Source: Chrysemys picta bellii (taxonomy: Eukaryota; Chordata; Testudines; Emydidae). Taken from it: DNA of 64,000 nt. The stretch is taken from assembly GCF_011386835.1 (NCBI RefSeq), contig NC_088799.1:74915302-74979301 (forward strand), in the 5' to 3' direction. This document shows, one piece after another, positions 24,882 to 36,871 of the stretch; the first letter of the stretch is position 1, and each line of letters opens with the position of its first letter. The translations under genes were made by a program, and so were the position numbers. The notes beneath the pieces were generated by a model. The model searched no databases, was not told the DNA's origin, and was given only the letters and a program-made list of their open reading frames with translations.

Positions 24882-25554
24882 TTGGTGTCACTCACTCCGA
24901 CATTTCCTACTGAGTGCTCGATATCTGCAAAGAAATACTGTTTTGCATGTTAACTTTGCTGAATTTCCTCATTTAGAAAAGAAAAAAAGAGAACAGTTCT
25001 GGCCCGCTGGAACAGGTTCTCTTCTAAGATGGATGAGCAACATCTGATAGCAATTTCAAAGCTAAACAGTGTGGTGGGAGTTATCCAATTCCCAAATCCA
25101 GTAGAAGAACATACTAATATAGCTATGACAAGAATACAGAATACAGGAGAGCCTCCCTCCTCCAAAGAGTGTCATGAAAAGTCACACCAAGTGGTTTCAA
25201 TTTTGTAAAAATGCACATACTAAGAACACATTTCTGTTTATACAGTTGTAGTTATTCTTTAATGAAGTTGAAAGGCATAAGAGTTGGTATGATTAGCATT
25301 AGCCAGTTCCCTCGAAAGCAGTATTCACCACAACTCACATGCAAGATCACAAGATCATTTAAAGAACATAACTTAGAATATTTTTTTTTTTTATTTTAAC
25401 CAAAAAGATAAAAATCTTCATGCTCTGGAAAGTTGAAGATGCGTTCTGAATGCTGCCAATTTGCATATATTCTTCCCCATCCCAATTATAAAAATCACCG
25501 GTCAATTAGAAACTTATCAGTTCAAGGAATCCCACAAGCAGAATTATTAATAAA

Positions 25555-25622
25555 GTTTCTGCATTAAAATCAATGGAAAAGCTCCTATTGATTTCAATGG
25601 ACATTTGATCAGGCCCTTATGC
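25555..25622. repeat. Ancient palindromic repeat, CAATGGAAAAGCTCCTATTGA type
   Basis: Contains aaaatcaatggaaaagctcc, tattgatttcaatggacatt and tgatcaggccctta. The two halves are inverted (tcaatgga / tattgatttcaatgg), as expected for the window-wide old MITE family with a cattgacttcaatggg core. Confidence 0.5.
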
Positions 25623-26235
25623 AGCATCCTCTGAGGATCTCAGTGCATTTTACAAACATCAAGACTCTAGGTGATATAAAGTGTATGTACTGTTGTTACA
25701 TACGGTAAGGAAAGACTATCTGAAAATAATCATATGAAGTGTTTGCAAATTTTTACTATTTACTGCTGTCTAGGTAAGTCAGATAACGTACACAGATAAA
25801 AGCAGCATCACTGGCTGGAGTAGTTTATTGAATTTTAATTGCCATATATGAAGTTAAAAAAAAATTCTTCCTGGACTTAATCTCCTTTGGAATAAGCATA
25901 ACAAAAAGAAAAACTGCTATACTATTGATATTTATGATGATAATGAAGAGATTTCAGTTATTTCTGATTCAGACATTCCTGGTGTGTATAGTAACAGATT
26001 CATTGACTTCCTATTTCAGTTAACTTTAAAATTAATTATCCCTCAAGGAAAATATTTACCTCAGCATCACCTCAGATCAATAAATCTTCTTCAGAGAACC
26101 TGGAAACACACAGGGTGCCACCAATGGGCACTGCAGAAGATGATGCAGTGTCCTGCCTCCTCTGAACCTGGCAGCTTTGCCCTCCTTAAGCTGACTTTGC
26201 AGAGGCCACTGCCAGTAGTGATTGGCACCGCTATA

Positions 26236-26403
26236 CCGCTACCTCGATATAATGCGACCTGATATAACACGAATTTGGATATAAGGCGGTAAAGCAGTCC
26301 GGGGGGGGGGGGAGCTGCGCACTCCGGTGGATCAAAGCAAATTCAATATAACGCGGTAAGATTTTTCGGCTCCCGAGGACAACGTTATATCGAGGCAGAG
26401 GTG
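26236..26403. mobile_element. Mariner/pogo-type MITE flanked by TA
   Basis: Ends are inverted: ccgctacctcgatataatgc at the left, gttatatcgaggcagaggtg at the right. A TA dinucleotide lies on each side (26234-26235 and 26404-26405), as for Tc1/mariner/pogo insertions. The interior has gatataacacgaatttggat, a G run (26300-26311) and ccggtggatcaaagcaaatt, shared with the copy at 32.09 kb. No transposase coding; short non-autonomous derivative. Confidence 0.85.
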
Positions 26404-26409
26404 TACTTC

Positions 26410-29400
26410 TAACTAGTCCTTGCAATTTGAGGGGCATGAAGACCATATTTTGTTTAGCACTTACAAAGGGGCAAAAACAGCCAGATTTCTTGTGCCCTTT
26501 TCCCTCTTTTGCAGTCATATAAAACCTGTATATTTTGTCCCATGAAGTGCAATCCCTAATTTGCGCAATACACTAAAATACTAAAATCTAGATTGGAAAT
26601 TACAGAGCATGCTTTTATTCCACGAACCTAAAACTATGCATCATCACTGGCAAAACAAAAATTGTGGGGAAAAATGTTTGGGAAAAATATTTCAGCATTT
26701 AATAGGAAATGTGCATCGGGGAAAAACCCCACTAGCAACTGGAAATGCTGAGGTACCAATGTAAATAAAGAAAGGAGGATTGCCCTCCATACTGCCAAAA
26801 TAAAGAGGTACACTTTCTCTCTTGTCTTTGCTAATTAACTAGCAGTGTAGCCACTACTACTCAGACACATTTAGCTGGAAAATTTGGGCCAAATTCTACA
26901 GTCCTTACTCATGCAAAACTCCCACTTTGTGTTAATGGACTATTTAGCTTTTTCATAACCTTAGTCAGACAACAGTCTCTCTTAAAATAATGTAAAAGAA
27001 TCAAATTTTAGTTTTTATATTGGTTATTCCTTTTAACTTTTTTAATTCAAACACTATTTCTTTGGGGAGCAGGGTCAAACACAAATCTTTAGCATTAATA
27101 GAACAAAGATAGCGAAACCATACACACTCACCCTCACGCAAACCAAGTCCTACACAGATGTACATACTATACATAATGCTTCTATCTCCTATGGTTCTAA
27201 ATATACTTATCAAAGTACACACACATTGACAGTCAAAAACAACCTGGTGATTTCATGAAAAATTCTGACCCTTCTTCACCAGCATTTTTTTTTCCAAACA
27301 CTGTCTTACATGAAAAATGTATAAAAGTAATGAAATTCCAGACTGAGGCTTTAATCTCCAGTCACTTCTATAACAGGGGTAGATCAGAGAGTATAATTTG
27401 CCCTTATCATACTGCTCATCTCCTGTGTTGACAAAAGAAATCCTCTTGTTAGTTTTTCTTAGACAAATGTGACCCCAACCTGATATGACACTTTATTTTT
27501 TCAGCTGTGTAACAACACTTTAAAACCAGGTGCTTCTGAAGCTGCATTATCAAATTTGGGGAAAATTTTGTATTGCTATCAACAAGCTAACATGTTTTTA
27601 AAAATAAATTTTGTTTTAGGTAAAGTTCTAGCTTTTTTCTAGCCCATTAAATTCTATACATTAACTTCTCAACATTTCCCAAAGATAGAAATATTCAACT
27701 ACTTAAGGTCCCCCTTTTGATTAAGTTCAAAATAGGGATATTGTACACTTTTAAGGAAAATATTGATATAGTTTTACCATGAAGTGAAAAACTATAATGC
27801 ATGTTAAATATTTGTTATTTTTCTTTAAATTGGTCATTAGTATTTTCTATTCATAGCATGTTTGTAATCTGGGGGGGGAGGGGAATGGCATGTGCTTTCT
27901 TCTTTTAATCTCTGCATATTCATCAGTTAAAAACAATTTTAGACACCAGTCTCTTTGCATTGTGTTTTAGTACTTGCTAGCACTGGAATTTTGCACCATA
28001 GCTCTAGATTTATAGCCCTCATTTAGCCATCACGCTATTCAAAACCCTGACTTTAAATATCCGCCACATAGATATGAGTAACAAAAAGAGACAGAGTATA
28101 GCTATTGTGCCTTCAAAGAAAAGCAATAAACCATTCTGCTTGCTCTCCTTCATGTTCTTTAATTCATTTCATTTCATTTTAACTACCCAGAACAATTTCA
28201 CCAGCCATTAGCCTGGAATGAAACCTTACAAAGGCTGATTGTTGTTATAAAGATGGGTCCCAGCACTCCCTCCCCCTCCTTTTCATAAGTTTTAGGACAA
28301 ATAGCCTTCTTCATAGCTTCGGCTTTGTTTTCTAAAGCTTGGTTTCTTGTGAAGCAAAGGACAGACAAACTGCTTCAGATTGACACTCAAAAGATTCCAA
28401 AATAATATCCACTCAGTTGTTTTGACTCACAGTTTGTAAACTGAGATCGTGTTAGGACGAAAGAGACAACAAAGGAAGAAACTCTTGAGTTATTTCTAAT
28501 CAAGATACCTCACAAACCCTCTCAAAATGGAAACATCAGTCCCCATGACTTCAAATCCTGGAGAGTTTGATGCCTTTTTTATAGTCCCATAATTTAGGAA
28601 ACTATATTTTAATGAGCTTTTTTAGAGTACATATATGGTTCTATAAAGAGATAAACCTTCATGGGTATCATTCCTAATACTTTACATTACAATACAAAAT
28701 CACCAAGAATCTGTTTCTACTGTATGTATACTTTTAAACCAGATTCAAGAAAACACTGAGAAATCCTATTTTGTTTTCATTTTTAAAAAGAGTCCATTGA
28801 CTTGAGAGCATCCCTTAGAGTTTATCCTTTTAATGAAACGGGGAGTTCATTCTAAAATGCATTCATGTGTTGTTACTGCCTTTCCTAACAGAGGCTATTT
28901 ACAATTCATTAGACTGGTTTGAAATTTAGGCCCTGATTTTGTAAAGACTTACACGTCCTAAAATTTATCCACACTATCTGTTAGCAAACTGTTCACAACC
29001 CTGATCTTCAAATGTATTTATTTGGATTTATCTACCCAATAGATTGAACAAATCAGTTTCAGACTATAGGCTGTCAACAAACTGGTCGACTACTCCCTAC
29101 TTGTTTCATATGTTGAGTAGCTGGTATTGTTTCTGTTCCATGATTAAAAGGTTTCATTTGTCCAAACAGCAAAAAGTTAACATCTTATTTCTAGTACCAA
29201 ACTGATTTTATACTAATAGTTGTGAAACTTTCAAGGTTTACAAACATCTTCGCAAATATCCACCTTTTATTCAAATACTCACAAGCAACACGACCCCATA
29301 GATCAGAGTGAACAGAACTCTGTATTTTTATTCATTAATATATTCACATGTAGGTTATGGAGTTGAGGGGTGGGGATTGTGTAGAGGCGGGGACTTGACT

Positions 29401-31900
29401 AGTGTCTATGTTTCATCATTTCACACTCATTGCAATGGCTTAGAAAAAATCCAGAGCAACAATATGAGGCTGAGCTGACTTTTCAAGTAGGGACAAAAAA
29501 CTTAGAAGGCAATCTCATGCTCAGTGTTGAGAGTCTCCATAAACAGAGCTGCATTGTCCCAGATGAGTTGTTATTTGTGATGCTAATAATCAGGGCATTT
29601 TAAAGACTTTCTGTAAGAAAACTGCATATTTTACCATTCACTCCTGAACTATGTAAATCAGTTCCACATGAAATCATAATTTCAGATATTTGATTAGTAT
29701 GACAGAATAATGAATAAGAGGAAATAGCAGTATGATGAACATCCATTTCAGATTAAATGAAATGATAGAAAGCAGTCAATAAAGAAAACATTTGAATAAA
29801 CACTCCTTCTTCTGCTATTTGTCTTTAAGTAAATACATTTTGCAAATATTGTCCAAATATTACCCAAACAGAATTAAAGAACTTCTATTTACTTCCAATT
29901 ACATTCCGCATACATTTTCATTCCAGTGATAAGTGCTATTTGCCATCTCATTTTTTTAAAGCTCTTGAACATTATTAATTTGAAACTAAATTGGAACATA
30001 ATGCTTGGAATTCCATAAAGATGATTACCTGAGATTTCTAAATAGCTTGGGGCTTACACTAAAGCAGTATTATTGACGCTTGAGAGCACGGTGGGCCTAT
30101 TTCATAAAAAAAATTACCTACTTCGTTGTGGCATATTGAATCTACAGAAGTTTTGTGTGCAACTAGCAACATACACGAAACCTATGAAAGAGAAAATGTG
30201 CAAGCTTCACAGCAAAGAGGTGGAGTAATATTGCATGTAAACATAATTAACAAACAAATTAATTCTTGGATATTTGCTTTTCTATGTCCGCTCAACACAT
30301 CTGAACACAGTTTTCAGGGCAGAATATTCATTACCCATTATACACAAACATTTAAAATGTATAAATTACCGTTAGTAACCAGAATCAAAATAAGGGCAAG
30401 GAAAACCACTACGTGTTGATTTTCAAAGCAACGTATAGAAAGTACATGCACAAATCCTGTTTATTTCTACCTTCTCCATAGTGCTTAAAAATATACTCTC
30501 CAAATAGCCAGCATGGGTTTTTGATGGAAAAACAGTCAAAGGATAAAATAACAAGAGCCCAATCCTGCTCTCATTGATGACAATGAGACTTTTGCCTTCA
30601 ACTTCAATAGGAGCAGGAGCAGGCCCCAAAATTAAACACAGACAGGTTCCAAACAGAGATAAAAGCTCTGTAGATATGAACAGAACTAAATACAGTAAAA
30701 TTTGGTTACCAAAAGCAACACCTGCCCTTTGATAAATAAGGAATCACTTTATTTTGCCAGTATAGGATCAATGATCACAAGTTGCACCACAGATGTTCTA
30801 GCTTCTGCAAAGATAATAGCATTTTTCTTCCCAATTTGAAGTCAAAGAACTGGGACTACTGCAATCCAATTATTGGATGCTCTTGCACTTTTCCCCACAA
30901 AGATAAATTCTATAATCTTGTGGGAAGGAGGAAACATGGATAACACACTTTGCTTAGACATTCACTGTAAAAACTACTGAATCCAGAGAACATAGGATAA
31001 GGTTTGTAAGTTTTGAAAATGGACATGACTCCCCCTACTAATTGCATGAATGGAAAATATATTACTGGGATAGGGTATAATGTTAAGCATGATGTTAAAT
31101 TAAATAAAATGTGCATTCCTAGGAATCAAGTAACATCACACCCTGATGATGTAATCTAACAAAATCATTGTGATTTGGACTGTCACTAGAAACATGACAC
31201 AAGAGAAAGAGTAAATAGATGATAGTGCAGTAGGAACACCAAGACCCAACAAAAGCCTCTGGACCAAATTTTGCTCTCTGCTATGCTGATGTATATCTGG
31301 AGTAACACAAAAGACTTCAACAGAGTTACTCCAGATTTAGTCCAGTGTAACTGAGAAAAGAATTCAGCCCTCTGTTTTTGGAGAGCACCCAGGACATTTT
31401 GGATGCTACCACAATGTATATAAATAATATTAATATCCTCAGGACTAGAAATCAGGACCTCATCCCTAATGCTAGAAGGAAAACTACCATAAGACTGGAG
31501 TATGAGGAAATGAAGTAGTGAAGGTTTGGGGTCTTGGTATGAAAAATCTGAAGTTTCCTCACGGTCACACAGCTTGAAAAATAGATTAAATGTGAACCAA
31601 AAACATTCCAGGGCTTTTAAGTTACATGAGTGAAAAGGTAACACAACAACAGGCACTGGGTTATTGTTTTTGGAGAAAACATCAGCAGACATATTTTTTA
31701 AATAACTATCCTATGCTCCTTCATTTCCACTCTTTTCTTTGTTTAAAGAGTAATATTTTTGTTCGTATGTACACCATGGTTTGCCATCACAGTGCCTTGT
31801 GCTGTGATGTCATCAGATCTCACAATTAAGTAGGGTCAGGACTTGGATACAAGGCCTCCACAGAGTATATAGATGCTGCAGAAGGTAGCACTGAAGATTT
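26410..31900. other. AT-rich non-coding DNA, no gene seen
   Basis: Long AT-rich stretch without recognisable exons. Diverged copies of the ancient palindromic repeat appear near 26885-26945, 28930-28975, 30555-30630 and 31255-31375. The minus-strand ORF at 31186-31692 (168 codons) spans one of these repeats and shows no domain, so I do not call it a gene. Confidence 0.5.
30555..30630. repeat. Ancient repeat, CCCAATCCTGCTC ... GAGCAGGAGCAGGCCCC type
   Basis: agagcccaatcctgctctca at the left is inverted relative to ataggagcaggagcaggccc at the right, with attgatgacaatgagacttt between. Same old palindromic family as at 3.19 and 25.56 kb. Confidence 0.5.
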
Positions 31901-31929
31901 AGTAGATTTACTGAACCAGTGTCACATAT

Positions 31930-32400
31930 AGTGTTAGGGGACAATCTATTGCTGGACATGCCACTTTTCCGAGAGGTGGGAAAAATTAAGGTTCTGTCTG
32001 CATCACTTTATTAAAGATTGCATGGCATTTTTAGCATAATATGGATTGAGGTTTTAATCCCATTGTTCTGGCTAAATTCCAATTCAGGTACACCTCTACC
32101 CCGATATAACACGACCCGATATAACACGAATTTGGATATAATGCGGTAAAGCAGTGCTCCAGGGGGGACGGGGCTGCACACTCCGGCGGATCAAAGCAAG
32201 TTCAATATAATGCGGTTTCACCTATAACACGGTAAGATTTTTTGGCTCCTAAGGACAGCATTATATCGGGGTAGAGGTGTAATTGTCATTTTGCATACCT
32301 AAATTCTTCCTTCTCTTTGAACTGGATATGGTACTCTTCACTTCCTGTCTTAAATCTTGGTGCAGGTAGCCATGAGTGATTAAACTGATATACCACTTTA
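31930..32400. repeat. Ancient interspersed repeat split by a MITE
   Basis: The left part (tggacatgccacttttccga, then ttaaagattgcatggcattt and ttttaatcccattgttctgg with ctaaattcc) resembles a widespread old sauropsid repeat with the landmarks 'attaaagatcccatggcac' and 'cctggccaaattcc'. The TA-flanked MITE at 32091-32279 interrupts it immediately after ccaattcagg. The right continuation beyond 32281 (attgtcattttgcatac) is too diverged to bound precisely. Confidence 0.45.
32091..32279. mobile_element. Mariner/pogo-type MITE flanked by TA
   Basis: Inverted ends cacctctaccccgatataac and ttatatcggggtagaggtg match except for small gaps. TA flanks lie at 32089-32090 and 32280-32281. The interior repeats the 26.24-kb copy (gatataacacgaatttggat, actccggcggatcaaagcaa), adding a second ataatgcggtttcacctata block. 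189 bp; no coding capacity. Confidence 0.9.
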
Positions 32401-33536
32401 TATCCCAGTGTATAAAGGGATTGTTGCAACTCTCTCTGGGCTGAAACACAGCAACTGTTTAAATTTGCACAGTACTGTGAAACCCTTCAAATATTATTAT
32501 TAAATTTCAGGGTCTGAATCTCTCTGGCTCTAAGTACACTTTGTGGGTTTTAAACTTCTGAAGTAAGCATGTTGCACTAATTAATACAGAAGTACTACTG
32601 TACTCTAACTTAAATGTAATTGGATAAGGAAGAGATAGATTAATATTTTTTTGCTGCCCTGGCCTAAGACTTTATCATTCAACAGTAGTTAAGAAATCTG
32701 CCTACCTGTTCCTTTCCCCCATAGACTCCCTAGGGTACTATAACCAATTTTGGGGTATACATGAGAATGCCCAGGACCGAATGTCCAAATATTCAGAGAT
32801 CATCCAGTAAGACATAATTAAATTGTCACACACTGGTCAAGCTCTCCCTACTGGACACTGTCCAGGCTGCTATGTTTGGATCCCGACACTGGACCCAGGT
32901 GCTTTTAAAGCTTTCCTGAATCTGAGCAGAGTCCAGGCACTGCCTATAGCTCTGTGATTCTAGGCACACTCTTGAGGTACATATTCTGTTTCTAGCATTC
33001 CCTTCTGAGAACAAAGAACCCATAGTCCAACTTTGAAATCCCTGAGACTGTGCTGGTTCCTCCCAGACTCCAAAGTTGCTTAATCACTTCCTTGTCAAGA
33101 TCTTCAACATTTTACCTGTCCAGGGACACATGACAGTTGAAGCAAACGGACATGGGCTTTGAAAAACTGATTTCTAAAACAATTATTCTTTAGACAGCAC
33201 AAGAGAAACAGATCTAACTAAATTTTCTGGAATTTTCTGTCCACCAACTACATAATTATGTGATAGGAAAATATTTCTCTTTCTACACACACACACACAC
33301 AAATAAATTAGTACTAAAGGGCCATTTTTCCCCTTCTGTTACCATGGGCAGCAGAGGTGAAAACACAGAAGACTGCTGGGAGGGGACAGAGATAATGGGG
33401 AGTGGTGCATCTGTGGCATCATTTTCCAGTTCACCCCCAGTCCCACAGAAGCATTACAAACTTAGCAGTGTCTCTTTATCTAACAAAAAATAAAAAAGAC
33501 AATATTGGTTTCTAGACATCAAAATATTACACAAAG
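32400..33536. other. Non-coding DNA, no gene recognised
   Basis: Includes a less AT-rich block at about 32820-33120 (tggttcctcccagactccaa, gacacatgacagttgaagca) that might be an old LTR or repeat remnant, but I find no LTR ends, primer-binding site or coding motif. A CA run lies at 33284-33301. Confidence 0.4.
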
Positions 33537-33989
33537 GTTACTTACTCTGTGCAGTAACTGTGCTTCTTCAAGGTGTGTGTCCCTATGGGTGCTCCACTTC
33601 ATATGTGTGGGTGCCCTATGCACCTCTGATCTGAGATTTTCATTAGCAGTTGTCTGCTCAGCCTGCATCTGCATCCTAGACATCCTTGTGTCCCAAACCA
33701 AGGGTATATAATGCTATATAACCATCTTTCTTCACCACGGAGTCGCATAAGAAACTCCAAAGCAGAAGGGAAGAAGGGAAGGTGATGGAGCACCCTTAAA
33801 CACATACATTTCAAAGAACCACAGTTACTGTACAGGGGAATAACCCATTCTTCAAATAGTGTCCCTATGGTGCTGCACTTCAGGTGACTCCCAAGCATTT
33901 CCCCCAATAGGAGGAAGGAGCTTTGGAATCTAGTCCATAACTGAGGAAAGAATGGCATTGCCCACTGCCTCATCCAATCTAGAAGCATC

Positions 33990-34327
33990 AATTAGGGTGC
34001 AGTGTCTGGAGAAGGTATGTGCCTAGGACTATGTACCAGCGCTGTAGATCTCAGTTACTGGGACATTTTTAAGTAGGATTGATGTAGACTGAGACCTCAC
34101 AGAATGAGCTGACACACGAGGAGGAGATGGAATGCTGGCAGCACCATAACAAGCAATAATATACCTGAAGATTGATTTTGACACAGTCTCTGGGTAGAAA
34201 TAGCAGATCCTTTAGATCTATCCACAAATGAAACATTCAGTCTAGAAGATTTTCTGAACAATTTAGTCCTGTCTAGATAGAAAGGTAGTGCCCTCCTGAC
34301 ATCTAGAATGTGAAAAACAGCCTCCAA
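33990..34327 (-). pseudogene. DIRS copy 2 tyrosine recombinase remnant
   Basis: The minus ORF at 34097-34327 begins with HILDVRRALPFYLDRTKLF, matching the block around the likely first catalytic arginine in copy 1. In the next frame the HxxR box survives as AHSVRS near 34095-34110. Immediately downstream, the segment corresponding to copy 1's ICKAAKWSS carries two in-frame TAG codons (34022-34024 and 34028-34030 region). The gene is therefore dead. Confidence 0.7.
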
Positions 34328-34592
34328 AGTGGAATTATGTGATTTCCAGGGGGGAAAAAAGTAGATAAATAGTATGATTCAGATGAAACAGATGATACTT
34401 GTCCTTGTAGAATATTGTGAATGGAAGATCTGCCATTAAGGCTCAATTTCGCCCACTCTTCAGGCTGATACAATAGCCATTAAAAAGATTTCATAGATAA
34501 GTTCAATAATGAGCAGGTTGCCATTGGTTCCAAAAGAGGTTTCATGGAATTTCTAAGAACCAAGTTGAGGTCCCAAACTGGAGTAGGGACTT

Positions 34593-35263
34593 TCACCTAA
34601 TACATTTTCCCCCCCCCAATCTTTTCATGATCCTTATAGTTACAGGATGAGCAACCAGCAAGAACCCCTCAATCATGGAATGAAAAGCTGTTAAGGCAGC
34701 TAAATGAATCTTGAGAGAACTAACTGATAACCCCATTTTCCCCAGAACCAATGGAAGCTGGCCAGATTTTGGAACAACTCTCTGGAGGGTCACACCAACG
34801 ACAAAATTTTTTCCATTTTTTGAAGTATTTCTTGTAGACTCTATCCTATTATATAATATCATCTTCTGTAGCTCTGCACAATAGGTTGACTCTAACCCAA
34901 CAAACCCTTCAGGAGCTCTGCCTTGAGGCAGAGATTTCTCAGACTGGGATGTAGCAATCAACCGATATCCTGCAAGAGGAGCTGAGGAACAACTGGAATA
35001 TCTATCGCTGGACAGATAGCTAGGTGAAGCAGGTAAGGAAACCATGACTGCATCAACTATGTTGGGGCTATCAGGATAAATCTGGCTTTGTCCTGTCTGA
35101 TCTTGTTCACCACCCTGAGAATAAGAGTCATTGAGGGAAATGCATAAAATAGTTTCTTAATCCAAAGGAAGAGGAAGTCATCCCCCAATGAATTACAGCC
35201 TAAGACTTTCCTTGAACAGAATAGGAAGCATTTTTTATTTGAAGCTGGGGCAAAGAGGTCCAC
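34593..35263 (-). pseudogene. DIRS copy 2 RNase H-distal/linker region
   Basis: The minus ORF at 35057-35263 reads MDLFAPASNKKCFLF, LGDDFLFLW, YAFPSMTLILRVVNKI and ARFILIAPT. This parallels copy 1's SLDLFVTVKNKTCPKF, LGDAFMISW, AFPLIPLLHRFLTKI and MVILIAPVW. The next ORF (34593-35045) is the serine/leucine-rich linker between RNase H and recombinase. The RNase H active-site half itself is mostly missing between this region and the RT. Confidence 0.65.
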
Positions 35264-35291
35264 TTCTGGGAACCCCCAAGTTCAAAATATG

Positions 35292-35909
35292 TCAATAAAA
35301 AAATCTGAGAGTCCAACTCCCATTCATAGCCTCATGAAAAGGCCTGCTGCTGAGGGCATCACCTGTGACATCTGCCTGCCAGGGAGATAAATTGCCAAAA
35401 ATGCCTATGCAATGCCTTATATACCAGTTCACCCAGAAGCTGAAGACAGTTTGAAGATAGTTTCTGACTGAGGTCTCGGGGCTCATCTGACTAGTCCTGA
35501 CAGGGTTTGACAGTGGTAAGAATCTGTCTGTGGGAAGAAAATCCAGGAATCCCCCTATAAACTGTATATTCTGTACAGGAATAAGTGTGGATTTCCTCAC
35601 ATTCAATTGAGGGCCCAAGTCCAAATATAAGGCAAGCGTCCTCCATGTGGCAGACAGAACCTCCTTGTATGACCAACCCTTGAACAGCCAATTGTCAAGG
35701 TACTGAAACACTACAATTGCCTGTTGACACAGGTAGGCAGCCACTATCTCTAGAACCTTTGAGAATACCCTCGAGCCAACGAGAGGCCAAAGAGAAGCAC
35801 TCAGTATTGAAAGTGATTTTGGCCTATAACGGACTGCTGGTATCTTCTGTGGGACAGGTGAATCGCTATATGGAAGTACGCATCTTGAAGACTGATGTCC
35901 ATAAACCAA
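35292..35909 (-). pseudogene. DIRS copy 2 reverse transcriptase fragment with altered active site
   Basis: The palm domain is recognisable: RVFSKVLEIVAAYLCQQ, then VVFQYLDNWLFKGWSYKE and IQFIGGFLD, aligned with copy 1's YVFSKLLAVVIAHLRKW, IIFPYLDDCFLKA and MEFIGAHLD. The catalytic YxDD box is YLDN here, so the second aspartate is replaced. The ORF is open for 205 codons, but its N-terminal half is removed at the hAT junction and its C-terminal end runs into a rearranged stretch. Non-functional. Confidence 0.78.
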
Positions 35910-36339
35910 CCCTCTGAATTAGGGCTGTTGATTAATCACAGTTAACTCACGCGATTAAGTAAAAAAAATTAATCGTGATTAATCGCACTTTTAATCGCAC
36001 TGTTAAACAATAGAATATCAACTAAAATTTATTATATTTTGGGTGTTTTTCTACATTTTCAAATATATTGATTTCAATTACAACACAGAATACAAAGTGT
36101 ACAGTGATCACTTATTATTTTTATTACAAATATTTGCACTGTAAAAATGATAAACAAAGAAATAGTTTTTTCAGTTCACCTCATACAAATACTTGAGTGC
36201 AATCTCTTAATCGTGAAAGTGCAACTTAAAAATGTACATTTTTTTGTTACAGAACTGCACTCAAAAAAACAAAACAATGTAAAACTTTAGAGCCTACAAG
36301 TACACACAGTCCTACTTCTGGTTCAGCCAATCGCTAAGA

Positions 36340-36525
36340 CAAAAAAAGTTTGTTTACATTTACGGGAAATAATGCTGCCCACTTCTTATTTACAATGTCA
36401 CCTGAAAGTGAGAACAGGCGTTTGCATGGTACTTTTGTAGCCATCATTACAAAGTATTTACGTGCCAGATATGCTACACATTTGTATTTCCCTTCATGCT
36501 TCGGCCACCATTCCAGAGGACATGC
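36340..36525 (-). pseudogene. hAT transposase C-terminal dimerisation domain fragment
   Basis: Minus-strand translation gives CPLEWWPKHEGKYKCVAYL, then ARKYFVMMATKVPCKRLFS and LSGDIVNKKWAALFPVNV, ending NKLFLS. The order P-x-WW, LA+KY, pats/PC-(E/K)R-FS, G-iv-nkkR, L-p-nv matches the hAT C-terminal dimerisation domain, as in ZBED-type transposases. Only about 60 residues remain. The ORF continues upstream into the inserted MITE, where it no longer encodes transposase. The usual glutamate before R in the C-E-R motif is K here. Confidence 0.82.
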
Positions 36526-36533
36526 TTCTATGC

Positions 36534-36871
36534 CAGTGGTTCCCAAACTTGTTCCGCAGCTTGTGCAGGGAAAGCCCCTGGCGGGCCGGGCCGGTTTGTC
36601 TACCTGCCGCGTCCGCAGGTTCGGCCGATCGTGGCTCCCACTGGCTGTGGTTTGCCGTCCCAGGCCAATGGGAGCTGCTAGAAGCGGCAACTCGGTCCAT
36701 GCCGCTTCCAGCAGCTCCCATTGGCCTGGAGCAACGAACCGCGGCCAGTGGGAGCCGCGATCGGCCAAACCTGCGGATGCGGCAGGTACACAAACCGGCC
36801 CGGCCCGCCAGGGGCTTTCCCTGCACAAGCATCGGAACAAGTTTGGGAACTTAAAAACTTAAATGCTGATG
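36534..36871. mobile_element. Palindromic hAT MITE nested in the hAT remnant
   Basis: The left terminus is cagtggttcccaaacttgtt and the right arm ends ggaacaagtttgggaac. The arms (about 150 bp each, e.g. ccaatgggagctgct against agcagctcccattgg) pair along nearly the whole length around a centre near 36697. Perfect 8-bp target duplication ttctatgc at 36526-36533 and 36872-36879. The last about 20 bases (ttaaaaacttaaatgctgat) do not match the left terminus, so the right tip is altered. GC-rich and CpG-containing in an AT-rich setting; the opposing ORFs across it are by-products of the palindrome. Confidence 0.9.

Larger units (their letters stand above)
22301..26228. other. AT-rich non-coding DNA, no gene seen
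   Basis: Unique-looking AT-rich sequence. Contains the ATTC tetranucleotide run near 24854-24881 and one ancient repeat copy near 25555-25622 (listed separately). Several sections without repeats, for example 23100-23560, could hold conserved non-coding elements, but sequence alone cannot show that. Confidence 0.5.
33537..35919 (-). mobile_element. DIRS-type retrotransposon, truncated (copy 2)
   Basis: The left terminus starts with GTT (33537-33539) and reads gttacttactctgtgcagta, then gtccctatgggtgctccact, like copies 1 and 3. An internal complementary region is still visible at about 33790-33890 (ggagcacccttaaacacata ... cagttactgtacaggggaat, then agtgtccctatggtgctgca). Coding remnants follow in the same order as copy 1: recombinase (about 33990-34330), RNase H-side region (about 34593-35263) and RT (35292-35909). 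The gag-like region and the right terminal repeat are absent: similarity stops where a hAT terminus begins at 35920. Damage is heavier than in copy 1, suggesting a different subfamily or an older insertion. Confidence 0.8.

Noticed and set aside
31186..31692. 168-codon minus-strand ORF
   Set aside because: Spans a diverged palindromic repeat, shows no domain or sensible composition shift, and contains long hydrophobic runs expected from AT-rich DNA.
32820..33120. Endogenous retrovirus LTR
   Set aside because: Composition differs from flanks but no TG...CA ends, duplicated LTR, primer-binding site or coding motif is visible.
36350..36862. Overlapping ORFs on both strands, 112-170 codons
   Set aside because: They mirror each other because the region is a palindromic MITE; only the short transposase tail at 36340-36525 on the minus strand is meaningful.
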